This document shows, piece by piece, positions 1 to 7,470 of a stretch of DNA of 19,475 nucleotides (position 1 is its first letter; each line of letters opens with the position of its first letter). The translations under genes were made by a program, and so were the position numbers. Origin of the DNA: an uncultured Lachnospiraceae bacterium (GTDB taxonomy: Bacteria; Bacillota; Clostridia; Lachnospirales; Lachnospiraceae). A model generated the notes under the pieces. It was not told the DNA's origin, made no database searches, and worked only from the letters and a program-made list of their open reading frames with translations. Location: the NCBI GenBank assembly GCA_900539715.1, contig UQDA01000037.1:1-19475 (forward strand). The letters run 5' to 3'.

Positions 1-41
1 AAATAGTACAGTGACGCATCCCGAAGAATCATGAAGAAAAC

Positions 42-545
42 GTGAAATCTTTCCCAACGATGAAATCTCAGGGCGCTTCCAAGAATGCGGCAAACAACGC
101 AGCTCAGGCGGCAGCTGCTGCAGAAATGCCGGCTGAGAGCACAGAAACGGTTGTACCCAGCGTGAAGCTTGACCTTTCCAAGGTAAAAGTAGAACCGCTG
201 TTTGAAGATATGGTAGATTTTGATACCTTCTCAAAGTCTGATTTCCGTGTTGTGAAGGTAAAAGAGTGTGTTGCTGTTCCGAAGAGCAAAAAGCTGCTCC
301 AGTTTACACTGGATGACGGAACCGGCGTAGACCGCACCATTTTAAGTGGTATTCACGAGTATTATGAGCCTGAACAGCTGGTAGGCAAGACCTGTGTGGC
401 AATCACAAACCTGCCTCCCCGTAAGATGATGGGCATTGATTCCTGCGGTATGCTGATTTCTGCAGTGTACGATTATGATGGACGTGAAGGCCTGAACCTG
501 CTGATGCTGGATAAGAATATTCCGGCAGGCGCGAAGCTGTATTAA
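42..545 (+). CDS. metG: Methionyl-tRNA synthetase C-terminal tRNA-binding domain (5'-incomplete)
   Basis: This is an EMAP-II/OB-fold tRNA-binding domain like the one at the C-terminus of many bacterial methionyl-tRNA synthetases, where it dimerises the enzyme and raises tRNA affinity. Numbered from the GTG at 42, residues 10-45 are an Ala-rich linker and residues 57-167 the domain. Family marks are SKKLL (82-86), LSGI (101-104), the NLPPRKMMG/CGML stretch (123-138) and the end IPAGAKLY. The catalytic Rossmann fold would lie before the window. However, a TGA sits in frame at 12-14, and neither GTG 42 nor ATG 60 has a convincing ribosome site. So this is either a frameshifted metG end, a sequence error near the edge, or a free-standing domain. 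The domain call is firm and the start is not. A terminator follows at 636-673. Confidence 0.8.
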   Translation: MKSFPTMKSQGASKNAANNAAQAAAAAEMPAESTETVVPSVKLDLSKVKVEPLFEDMVDFDTFSKSDFRVVKVKECVAVPKSKKLLQFTLDDGTGVDRTILSGIHEYYEPEQLVGKTCVAITNLPPRKMMGIDSCGMLISAVYDYDGREGLNLLMLDKNIPAGAKLY

Positions 546-575
546 AAAGGTTATTTACTGCAAAAAATCGCGTTA

Positions 576-597
576 CTACAACTTTTCTACAACTTTT
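576..597 (+). repeat. Tandem 11-bp direct repeat
   Basis: CTACAACTTTT occurs twice head to tail (576-586 and 587-597), just after the metG stop. No function can be read from it; it may be a slippage duplication. Confidence 0.7.
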
Positions 598-635
598 GCA
601 CGGGATTCTACGAAAACGGATGAAGCAATATGAAA

Positions 636-673
636 GGCGGATCTGCTTATAAAATGCAGATTCGTCTTTTTTT
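636..673 (+). terminator. Rho-independent terminator after metG
   Basis: An 11-bp stem (636-646 with 656-666, two G-U pairs) and a 9-nt loop are followed by seven T at 667-673. It lies 90 bases after the metG stop and closes that transcript. Confidence 0.85.
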
Positions 674-734
674 ATGCGATTATGTGTAATCGTGCAAAAG
701 AAAGAGATTGCCTAGCGGCAGCATTTTTATGTAA

Positions 735-917
735 CACAAATATACGCCTGGGGCAGAAGCTCCTGCAGAATTGCCGGATAAGGATCAGGTGATATATGTT
801 TATTGTAGAAGCGGCAATAGAAGTAAACAGGCTGCTGAGAAGTTAGCTGCATTTGAATATACCAATATTGTTGAATTCGGCGGAATTATAGATTGGACAG
901 GTGAGATTGAAAAATAA
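735..917 (+). pseudogene. 3' remnant of a rhodanese-like sulfurtransferase gene
   Basis: The frame from 735 to the TAA at 915-917 encodes the C-terminal half of a single-domain rhodanese. It includes the active-site loop C-R-S-G-N-R-S (804-824, catalytic Cys codon 804-806), then KQAAEKLA and the family-typical FGGIIDW near the end. Rhodaneses move sulfane sulfur through this cysteine. An in-frame TAA at 732-734 stops the frame upstream. No start codon with a ribosome site exists, and the N-terminal half is absent. The metG terminator lies 60 bases before it. I read it as a decayed or deletion-truncated gene. A full rhodanese is about 100 or more residues; about 60 remain. Confidence 0.75.
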
Positions 918-1045
918 TCAATATACAGATCTTTGGCACGAAGAAATGCAATGATACAAAGAAAGCCGGGGTGTCTGCGGAGCTCTCTTCTTACAGGGGA
1001 ATTTCTCCCTGCGCAAAATAATTCCAATTTTCGCATAACCTGTAA

Positions 1046-1074
1046 TAGATTTTTTGGGAAAAATCCGTTATACT
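1046..1074 (+). promoter_or_regulatory. Possible promoter for the GH94 phosphorylase gene
   Basis: A good -10 element TATACT lies at 1069-1074, 76 bases before the start codon. The -35 at 17 bp spacing (TAGATT, 1046-1051) is poor, so an activator may be needed, or the call may be wrong. Confidence 0.35.
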
Positions 1075-1150
1075 AAGAGGTAGAGAAAAAGAATCGCGGC
1101 GTATAACGGTTTTGTGCCGGAGAATGCCCCGAAAAAGGAGGAAAGTACTT

Positions 1151-3541
1151 ATGCAGTACGGACATTTTGATGACGCGAAGCGGGAGTATGTGATCGACCG
1201 CGTGGATATCCCCGTGTCATGGACAAACTATCTCGGAGTAGAGAATATGTGTGGTGTAGTCAATCACACTGCAGGCGGCTATTTGTTTTATAAATCGCCG
1301 GAATATCACCGGATCACACGTTTCCGCGCAAATGCGGTTCCGATGGACAGACCCGGTCATTATGTATACCTGAGAGATGCAGAGAGCAAGGATTACTGGA
1401 GCGTATCCTGGCAGCCCGTTGGCAAGCCGCTGGATCAGGCAAAGTATACCTGCCGCCATGGTATGTCTTACAGCGTATATGAATGTGATTATAATAAGAT
1501 CAAAGCGAGCCAGACACTCATGATCCCGATGGGCGATGCGGTAGAGCTGTGGGATGTCAAGATCAAGAACGAAGATGATAAGGCGCGCACCCTCGATGTA
1601 TTCGGCTACTGTGAACTTTCCTTCCATCATATTATGATTGATAACCAGAACTACCAGATGAGTCTGTACTGCTCCGGTTCTTCCTATGAGGACGGCGTGA
1701 TCGAGCACGATCTGTTCTATGAAGAGTTTGGCTATCAGTATTTTGCAGGAAACTTTGAACCCGATGGTTTTGATACCGTAAGAGATACATTCCTTGGCAA
1801 ATATCATACAGAGGATAACCCGGTAGCAGTAGAGCAGGGCGAGTGCTTCGGCTCCACAGAGCTTGGCAACAACCATTGTGCGGCGCTGAAAAAGCAGATC
1901 GTGCTCCAGCCCGGCGAGGAAATCCGTCTGGTGTTCATGCTCGGCGAAGGCAAGCGTGAGGTTGGTCAGAAGATTCGTGAGAAATACAGCGATCTGGCAA
2001 AGGTTGACGGCGCGTTCGAGCAGCTGCGCGAGTTCTGGAACAGAAAATTTGAAAAGCTCAGCGTAAATACCCCTAATGCGGGCATGAATACGATGCTGAA
2101 TACATGGACGCTGTATCAGTCCGAGATTAACGTTATGTTCTCGAGATTTGCTTCCTTTATCGAGGTAGGCGGAAGAACAGGTCTGGGATACCGCGATACG
2201 GCGCAGGATGCGATGTGCGTTCCTCATTCCAACCCTGCAAAGTGCCGTCAGCGTATCGAAGAGCTGCTGCGCGGTCTCGTTTCCGAAGGTTACGGCCTGC
2301 ATCTGTTCTCTCCTGAATGGTTTGTTCCGGATGAGTCCGTAAAGCCGTTTAAATCTCCTACGGTCGTACCTGAGCCCGATCCGGACAGCATGGTCCATGG
2401 CTTAAAGGATGCCTGCTCCGATGATGCTCTCTGGCTGGTGACTTCTATTGTGGAATATATCCGCGAGACCGGAGACTTAAGCTTTGCGGATGAGATATTT
2501 ACATATGCAGACGGCGGCGAAGGTTCCGTATACGAGCATATGAAGAAGATTCTTGATTTCTCCGGCAGAATGGTCGGTGCAACCGGCGTCTGCAAGGGGC
2601 TGAGAGCGGACTGGAACGACTGTCTGAACCTGGGCGGCGGCGAGAGCGCTATGGTTTCCTTCCTGCATGTATGGGCGCTGAGCCACTTTGTTGAGCTGGC
2701 AAAGAAGCTGGGCAGACAGGAAGATGTTGATACTTATACAGAGATGCTCAACCATGTAAAAAAGGTGTGCGAAGAGCAGCTTTGGGATGGCGATTGGTAC
2801 ATCCGCGGTATTACCAAGAACGGCAGAAAGATCGGTACGAGCGAAGATAAAGAGGGTAAGGTACATCTGGAGTCCAACTCCTGGGCAGTCCTGTCCGGCG
2901 CAGCAGATCCTGAGCGCGGCAAAAAGGCAATGGACAGCGTGGACAAGTATCTGTATACCCCTTATGGAATCCAGCTGAATGCGCCTTCCTTTACCGTTCC
3001 GGATGACGATATCGGTTTTGTGACAAGAGTATATCCGGGTCTGAAAGAAAACGGCTCCATTTTCTCTCATCCCAATCCGTGGGCATGGGCAGCTGAGTGC
3101 GTGCTGGGACGCGGTGATCGTGCGATGAAATTCTATGATGCGCTGTGCCCTTACTGGCAGAACGATAAGATTGAGATCCGTCAGGCAGAGCCTTACACAT
3201 ATTGCCAGTTTATTTCCGGACGCGACCACAGCAAGTTCGGCTGCGCGCATCATCCGTTCATGACGGGTTCCGCAGGCTGGGCATACTACTCTGCAACCAG
3301 ATATATGCTGGGTATCCGTCCTGACTTCGACACGCTGGTGATAGATCCCTGCGTACCTGCCGACTGGAAGCATTTTGATGTGAACCGTGTATGGCGCGGC
3401 GCGAAGTATGAGATCGAAGTAGAGAATCCGAACGGCGTGATGAAGGGTGTCAAGGAGCTGTATGTAGACGGCGAGCGTGTAGATGCTGTCGCAGCGCAGC
3501 CTGAAGGTACGACTCATCATGTAAAGGTTGTAATGGGCTGA
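1151..3541 (+). CDS. GH94 disaccharide phosphorylase, N,N'-diacetylchitobiose phosphorylase-like
   Basis: A 796-residue glycoside hydrolase family 94 protein, close to the roughly 800 residues of characterised cellobiose and chitobiose phosphorylases. These cytoplasmic enzymes split a beta-linked disaccharide with inorganic phosphate, giving an alpha-sugar 1-phosphate and a free sugar without using ATP. The general-acid motif RADWNDCLNLGGGES is present (Asp 487 and Asp 490), as is the phosphate-binding MTGSAGW (Thr 705, Gly 706). The substrate-pocket segment GGRTGLGYRDTAQDAMCVPH resembles, from memory, chitobiose phosphorylase more than cellobiose phosphorylase, which has GRGMGFRDSNQD there. 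The substrate is therefore likely but not certainly (GlcNAc)2. Start ATG 1151 has AAGGAGG at 1135-1141; the 13 codons upstream are dropped. A phosphohexomutase follows 86 bases downstream, fitting use of the sugar 1-phosphate. Confidence 0.9.
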   Translation: MQYGHFDDAKREYVIDRVDIPVSWTNYLGVENMCGVVNHTAGGYLFYKSPEYHRITRFRANAVPMDRPGHYVYLRDAESKDYWSVSWQPVGKPLDQAKYTCRHGMSYSVYECDYNKIKASQTLMIPMGDAVELWDVKIKNEDDKARTLDVFGYCELSFHHIMIDNQNYQMSLYCSGSSYEDGVIEHDLFYEEFGYQYFAGNFEPDGFDTVRDTFLGKYHTEDNPVAVEQGECFGSTELGNNHCAALKKQIVLQPGEEIRLVFMLGEGKREVGQKIREKYSDLAKVDGAFEQLREFWNRKFEKLSVNTPNAGMNTMLNTWTLYQSEINVMFSRFASFIEVGGRTGLGYRDTAQDAMCVPHSNPAKCRQRIEELLRGLVSEGYGLHLFSPEWFVPDESVKPFKSPTVVPEPDPDSMVHGLKDACSDDALWLVTSIVEYIRETGDLSFADEIFTYADGGEGSVYEHMKKILDFSGRMVGATGVCKGLRADWNDCLNLGGGESAMVSFLHVWALSHFVELAKKLGRQEDVDTYTEMLNHVKKVCEEQLWDGDWYIRGITKNGRKIGTSEDKEGKVHLESNSWAVLSGAADPERGKKAMDSVDKYLYTPYGIQLNAPSFTVPDDDIGFVTRVYPGLKENGSIFSHPNPWAWAAECVLGRGDRAMKFYDALCPYWQNDKIEIRQAEPYTYCQFISGRDHSKFGCAHHPFMTGSAGWAYYSATRYMLGIRPDFDTLVIDPCVPADWKHFDVNRVWRGAKYEIEVENPNGVMKGVKELYVDGERVDAVAAQPEGTTHHVKVVMG

Positions 3542-3558
3542 AAACAGAGCAGGTAAAG

Positions 3559-3606
3559 AACGTTTTTTCAGGCGGCGCTTGACAGCGCTGTCTGAAAAAC
3601 GTTTTT
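3559..3606 (+). terminator. Long intercistronic hairpin between GH94 and mutase genes
   Basis: Arms 3559-3578 and 3585-3603 pair over about 19 bp, with two G-U pairs and one bulged T, around a 6-nt loop. Five T (3602-3606) overlap and follow the 3' arm. It sits between the GH94 stop and the AAGGAGG of the mutase. It could be a partial terminator or an mRNA-stability element that sets unequal expression. Confidence 0.6.
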
Positions 3607-3627
3607 ACAGATAAAAAGGAGGAACAT

Positions 3628-5052
3628 ATGGTTAAGTTTGGAACCGGCGGCTGGAGAGCCGTGATCGGAGACGATTTTACAAGGGAGAATATTTGCATCC
3701 TTGCAAAAGCGATGTGTGTAAAAATGAAACGGGAGGGCGTAGCAGATAAGGGTATCGTTATCGGCTATGACAGACGTTTCCTTGCAAAAGAGGCGATGCG
3801 TTGGGCAGCTCAGGTATTTGCGGCAGAAGGAATTAAGGCAAGCCTTATCAACAAGTCCGCACCGACCCCCCTCGTAATGTTTTATGTGATGAGACATGAG
3901 CTTCCTTACGGTATGATGGTAACGGCGAGCCATAACCCTGCTCTTTACAACGGTATTAAAGTGTTCACCGAGGGCGGACGCGATGCAAACGAGGAGCAGA
4001 CGGGTCAGATCGAGGAAATCATCGCAGAGCTGAAGCCGGAAGATATCCAGGATATGGAATATGAAGATGCAAAAGCGGCAGGGCTTATAGAAGAGATTTA
4101 TCCTCTTAATGAGTATCTTGACAATATTATCGACGCGGTAGATATGAAGGCAATCCGTGACGCAAACTTAAAGATTGCGCTCGATCCGATGTATGGCGTG
4201 AGCGAGACTTCCTTAAAGACGATTCTTCTGACAGCACGCTGTGAAGTGGAGACGATCCATGATCGTCATGACACGCTGTTTGGCGGTAAGCTGCCTGCAC
4301 CGAACGCTTCCACCCTGCGTCCTCTGCAGAACTTTGTTCTGGATGCTCACTGTGATATCGGTATTGCGACAGACGGCGATGCAGACCGTCTGGGCGTTAT
4401 CGACGATACGGGACGTTTCCTGCATCCCAATGACATTCTGGTGCTTCTGTATTACTACCTTGTGAAATATAAAGGCTGGAGAGGACCGGTTGTCCGCAAT
4501 ATCTGTACAACTCACCTGCTTGACCGTATCGCAGAGAAATTCGGCGAGAAGTGCTATGAGGTACCGGTTGGATTTAAGCATATTTCTGCAAAGATGGAAG
4601 AGACAGATGCCGTTATCGGCGGCGAGTCCTCCGGCGGTCTGACTGTTCGCGGTCATATCAAGGGTAAAGACGGCGTTTATGCAGCGAGCCTGCTCGTAGA
4701 GATGCTGGCTGTGACAGGACGTAAGCTGTCTGAGATTTATGCGGATGTTGAGAAGGAATGCGGTTCTATCTTCATGGAAGAGTGCGATTACCGTTTCACA
4801 CAGGAAAAGAAAGTGGAAGTTCATCACATCCTTATGGAAGAGAAGAAGGTTCCGGAGCTGCCTTTCGAGGTGGATCATGTTTCCTATCTGGACGGCTGCA
4901 AGGTTTACTTCAAGAACGGCGGCTGGGTAGTAGCGCGTTTCTCCGGCACAGAGCCTCTGATCCGTATTTTCTGCGAAATGCCGACTGCGGAAGAAGCAAA
5001 GACAGTGCGTGAGATTTACGAGAACTTCCTTGAACTTGGAAAAGCGAACTGA
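3628..5052 (+). CDS. Phosphoglucomutase/phosphomannomutase family protein (alpha-D-phosphohexomutase)
   Basis: A 474-residue cytoplasmic enzyme that interconverts hexose 1- and 6-phosphates through a phosphoserine. All four family signatures are visible. They are the phosphoserine loop TASHNP (Ser 101), the metal-binding loop DGDADRLG (Asp 249, 251, 253), the sugar-binding loop GGESSGG (331-337) and the phosphate-binding loop FSGTEPLIRIFCE (438-450). The N-terminus FGTGGWRAVIGDDF is also typical. The length matches bacterial mutases of this superfamily. ATG 3628 has AAGGAGG at 3616-3622. With the GH94 gene just upstream, it probably channels the phosphorylase product, glucose- or GlcNAc-1-phosphate, into the 6-phosphate. 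Which sugar it prefers cannot be read from sequence alone. A strong terminator follows. Confidence 0.93.
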   Translation: MVKFGTGGWRAVIGDDFTRENICILAKAMCVKMKREGVADKGIVIGYDRRFLAKEAMRWAAQVFAAEGIKASLINKSAPTPLVMFYVMRHELPYGMMVTASHNPALYNGIKVFTEGGRDANEEQTGQIEEIIAELKPEDIQDMEYEDAKAAGLIEEIYPLNEYLDNIIDAVDMKAIRDANLKIALDPMYGVSETSLKTILLTARCEVETIHDRHDTLFGGKLPAPNASTLRPLQNFVLDAHCDIGIATDGDADRLGVIDDTGRFLHPNDILVLLYYYLVKYKGWRGPVVRNICTTHLLDRIAEKFGEKCYEVPVGFKHISAKMEETDAVIGGESSGGLTVRGHIKGKDGVYAASLLVEMLAVTGRKLSEIYADVEKECGSIFMEECDYRFTQEKKVEVHHILMEEKKVPELPFEVDHVSYLDGCKVYFKNGGWVVARFSGTEPLIRIFCEMPTAEEAKTVREIYENFLELGKAN

Positions 5053-5072
5053 ATAACAGAAAGCTGATATAC

Positions 5073-5108
5073 AAAAAGGGCCGTGGAAATCGTTTCCACG
5101 GTCTTTTT
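5073..5108 (+). terminator. Rho-independent terminator after the mutase gene
   Basis: A near-perfect stem of about 16 bp flanks a TCG loop. A-rich sequence on the left and T-rich on the right let it act in either direction. It lies 21 bases after the mutase stop. Confidence 0.9.
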
Positions 5109-5146
5109 GATGTCAGCTGCTTTATGTTTGAAATATGAAATTTGCT

Positions 5147-5175
5147 TTGCGCAGGATTGTTTTATGGGGTATAAT
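5147..5175 (+). promoter_or_regulatory. Promoter for the MraY-like gene
   Basis: Consensus -10 TATAAT at 5170-5175, with a weaker -35 TTGCGC at 5147-5152 (17 bp spacer). The start codon is 74 bases downstream. Confidence 0.6.
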
Positions 5176-5248
5176 ATTTATATATGCATGATATGCGGCG
5201 CAGGAAGGTTTGCGCCCGGGCAAATCCATGACAGAAGGAAGAAGGAAA

Positions 5249-6196
5249 ATGTATAAGATTTTGGCGGGTTATCTGAACGATAACCAGATTTTAATGCTGG
5301 GGATGCTTGTCACGTTTGGTCTGACGTTTTTGATGCTGAAGCATCCGTTTTCATTTTTGCCCAGCGACCAGGGGCGGGCATTTGCGGTAAACGGAGAATT
5401 GTCGAGAGGAAAGCTCCGGGGAGTCGGACTGACTTTTGTGATCAGCTTTCTGGTCGGCGGCTTTTTATTTTTGCCCGTGGATACGGAATATCTTATTTAT
5501 GCGATACTGCTGTTTGCAATGATGATGAGCGGGTATCTGGATGATGCGTCGGACAAGCCGTGGAACGAATATAAGAAGGGGCTCATTGACCTTGTCATTT
5601 CGATAGCGGCGGTGGCTACTTTTATCAATTTTAATTCCACGACGGTCATGATAGGCTCTGTGGAGGCCGAAATCCCTTCAGCACTGTATCTGTTACTGGG
5701 CGTTGTCCTTATATGGGTATCGGTCAATGTGACGAACTGTACGGACGGAGTGGACGGGCTGTGCGCCAGCACGGGAAGTGTGACTGTTCTGGCATTTGCG
5801 CTTTTGTTTTCGGAAACGCTTGGAAAATATGCTATGGCAGGCTTTTTATTCGTTTCGGTACTGTTTGCCTACCTGTATTTTAACAGTTCTCCGAGCAGCA
5901 TGCTGATGGGGGACGCTGGTTCCAGAGCGTTAGGATTTTTTATTGCGGTGCTCACGATGAAGTCAGGACATCCGTTCGTTTATCTGCTTCTGGCAGCGGT
6001 GATGATAGTGGATGGCGGCATCGGGCTGGTAAAGATTTTTTTAAAACGCTTTTTGAAGATTTCCATATTGAAAAATACGAGGACGCCGCTTCACGACCAT
6101 ATCCGTAAAAATAAAGGATGGTCGGATGCTCAGGTGGTGGCCCGCTATGTGATCATACAGGTGCTGTTTGTAGTAGCGGCCGCCGCGCTGATCTGA
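5249..6196 (+). CDS. MraY/WecA-type membrane phospho-sugar transferase (glycosyltransferase family 4)
   Basis: A 315-residue, very hydrophobic protein with about ten predicted membrane segments, in the family that moves phospho-sugars from UDP-sugars to undecaprenyl phosphate. Visible motifs are LDDASDK (97-103, matching LDDxxK of MraY), NCTDGVDGL (163-171), MGDAGSRALGF (220-230) and TPLHDHIRKNKGW (279-291). The last corresponds to the HHH-ELKGW signature of MraY, but the middle His is Asp. This points to a MraY-like enzyme acting in peptidoglycan lipid I formation or a related wall polymer. It lies outside any visible mur cluster, so it may be a paralogue. I chose ATG 5249, behind a GGAAGAAGG purine tract. 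TTG 5210 and ATG 5228 are possible earlier starts. The stop is followed by a hairpin shared with the convergent methyltransferase. Confidence 0.85.
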   Translation: MYKILAGYLNDNQILMLGMLVTFGLTFLMLKHPFSFLPSDQGRAFAVNGELSRGKLRGVGLTFVISFLVGGFLFLPVDTEYLIYAILLFAMMMSGYLDDASDKPWNEYKKGLIDLVISIAAVATFINFNSTTVMIGSVEAEIPSALYLLLGVVLIWVSVNVTNCTDGVDGLCASTGSVTVLAFALLFSETLGKYAMAGFLFVSVLFAYLYFNSSPSSMLMGDAGSRALGFFIAVLTMKSGHPFVYLLLAAVMIVDGGIGLVKIFLKRFLKISILKNTRTPLHDHIRKNKGWSDAQVVARYVIIQVLFVVAAAALI

Positions 6197-6228
6197 TGGG
6201 ATATAAAGAATAAAAGGGCAGGAAATAC

Positions 6229-6275
6229 ATAAATCCCGCAGGGGCAAAACGCCTCTGCGGGATTTATGGTTTTTT
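6229..6275 (+). terminator. Terminator shared by convergent genes
   Basis: A 17-bp stem (6229-6245 with 6251-6267, one G-U pair) and a 5-nt loop are followed by GG and seven T. It terminates the MraY-like gene. The stop codon of the minus-strand methyltransferase (6264-6266) lies inside its right arm. Confidence 0.9.
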
Positions 6276-7058
6276 TGCAAGCTGCAGGTCGATGGTATCG
6301 TACAGTGTGATGGAGCCGCCATGTCTGCGTATTGCATCCTCGATTTCTGAGAAAAATTTTTCCCTTATGTTTTGTTCTATCGCAATGTGGTCGGAATAGG
6401 TTCCGAGCAGTATACTGTATTCACTTGCGGAAAAGGTACGGGTCCTGTGGAACAGGGCATAATCGATATTTGTGAAGCCATATTTTTCTGCAGTCGTTGC
6501 CCGTTGCATTGCCTGCTTTTCGCTGTATTCGGTCGGCACTGCAGGCTTTTTATGATGGAAAGGATAATAATATTCAGCGTATATCCTGTCCATTTCCACA
6601 GCGAGGGCTGTATCGTTCTTGGCGCGATAAGGATGGTTGGCGAATCTTGCGAATATACCGCCGCTTTTGAGCATGGAGAACACCTTGGTATATCCGATGC
6701 TCTCCGGGATCCAGTGGAATGCCGATGCGGAATAGACCAGGTCATAGGCATTCTTTGAAAAAGACACATCTTCAAATTTGTTCGTTATAACGGAAAACTC
6801 AGAATAGTCTTTAAATTTTTCCCTGCACAGTTCAGAAAATTGTATACCGTATTCCACTGCGGTCAGCTTGCATCCTGTTTTTAAAAACGGCAGGGGTGCC
6901 TGACCGCCGCCGATGCCTACTTCTACGGCATGGCAGGATTCATTAAGAGCGATATGGTCGAATATTGTTTTATAAAGTTCTTCAGGATACCCTGGGCGAA
7001 ATTTTTCATAGACAGAAGCCACGGTATCAAATGTCCATTCCAGTCCGTTGATGATCAT
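6264..7058 (-). CDS. Class I SAM-dependent methyltransferase
   Basis: A 264-residue cytoplasmic protein of the methyltransferase type 11/25 group. The start MIINGLEWTFDTVASVYEKFRP is typical of these small-molecule methyltransferases. SAM-binding motif I is EVGIGGGQ (46-53), followed by LTAVEYG (65-71) with the acidic residue that contacts the SAM ribose. The YDLVYSASAFHWI segment matches the motif IV/post-motif region. The substrate cannot be told from sequence. ATG at 7058 (reading leftward) has AGGAGG eight bases upstream; the ATG 28 codons earlier has no such site. It is a single-gene unit, convergent with the MraY-like gene, with its own promoter at 7096-7125. Confidence 0.88.
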   Translation of the reverse strand: MIINGLEWTFDTVASVYEKFRPGYPEELYKTIFDHIALNESCHAVEVGIGGGQAPLPFLKTGCKLTAVEYGIQFSELCREKFKDYSEFSVITNKFEDVSFSKNAYDLVYSASAFHWIPESIGYTKVFSMLKSGGIFARFANHPYRAKNDTALAVEMDRIYAEYYYPFHHKKPAVPTEYSEKQAMQRATTAEKYGFTNIDYALFHRTRTFSASEYSILLGTYSDHIAIEQNIREKFFSEIEDAIRRHGGSITLYDTIDLQLAKKP

Positions 7059-7095
7059 CGTGATATCCTCCTGAAAGTATTGTTTTTTGATATAT

Positions 7096-7125
7096 ATCAT
7101 AGCATACATATAAGAAAATTTACAA
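7096..7125 (-). promoter_or_regulatory. Promoter of the methyltransferase gene
   Basis: Read on the minus strand: -35 TTGTAA (7125-7120), 18-bp spacer, -10 TATGAT (7101-7096), about 38 bases before the start codon. Confidence 0.6.
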
Positions 7126-7245
7126 CGGCGGATATATGGCAAGAAGAAGTGAAAAAGCGGGAATGCCGTTATTACTGAAGATTATCGGCACTTAAAATTT
7201 ACTGAAAATAAAAATGAGAAAATAGATTTTTAGAAAAAAACGTAA

Positions 7246-7402
7246 GAGAACGATTCCAGATATTCACAGAAATTTTAAAGGTTTCGGTAAAATAGTGTAT
7301 AAAACAGATGATTTTTGAGCGCTGATGCGGTATTTCAGACAAAAAACGACGATTTTCGTATAAAATCAAGGATGTTGACAAAATGAAGAAAATGAATAAA
7401 AT
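7246..7402 (+). promoter_or_regulatory. HPr-like gene promoter with distal blocks (copy A)
   Basis: The core promoter is TTGACA (7375-7380), 16-bp spacer, TAAAAT (7397-7402), 69 bases before the ATG. Upstream blocks GAGAACGATT (7246-7255) and TCGGTAAAAT (7284-7293) recur with identical spacing upstream of the candidate small RNA, exactly 708 bases to the right. See copy B at 7954-8110. Confidence 0.75.
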
Positions 7403-7470
7403 GTAGCATCGACAGGATAAAAAGCCTGCAAATATAAGTATTAAACGGGTTATTGAAAGGATGTGACAAG

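Larger units (their letters stand above)
546..1150. other. Intergenic stretch between metG and the GH94 gene
   Basis: About 600 bases with no intact gene. It holds a tandem 11-bp repeat, the metG terminator, the rhodanese remnant and a possible promoter for the phosphorylase gene. Positions 918-1040 show nothing I can name. Confidence 0.7.
7059..7470. other. AT-rich intergenic region between methyltransferase and HPr-like gene
   Basis: About 410 bases between divergent genes. It carries the minus-strand methyltransferase promoter and, from 7246 on, the first copy of a spaced regulatory architecture ending in the HPr-like promoter. A small inverted repeat (GATTTT 7351-7356, AAAATC 7362-7367) lies before the -35. 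No convincing gene. Confidence 0.6.

Noticed and set aside
800..1036. 78-codon minus-strand open frame over the rhodanese remnant
   Set aside because: The plus-strand frame has an unmistakable rhodanese loop; the minus frame has no ribosome site or known motif.
1217..2398. 393-codon open frame on the minus strand inside the GH94 gene, and similar long antisense frames inside dnaE (for example 11199-12140 and 12459-13121)
   Set aside because: The sense frames encode clear conserved enzymes; the antisense frames have no ribosome site or recognisable domain and arise from codon bias.
5083..5097. TGGAAATCGTTTCCA resembles a CcpA cre site
   Set aside because: It is the core of a U-tailed terminator stem 30 bases after the mutase stop; the symmetry is explained by the hairpin, and the spacing differs by one base from cre.
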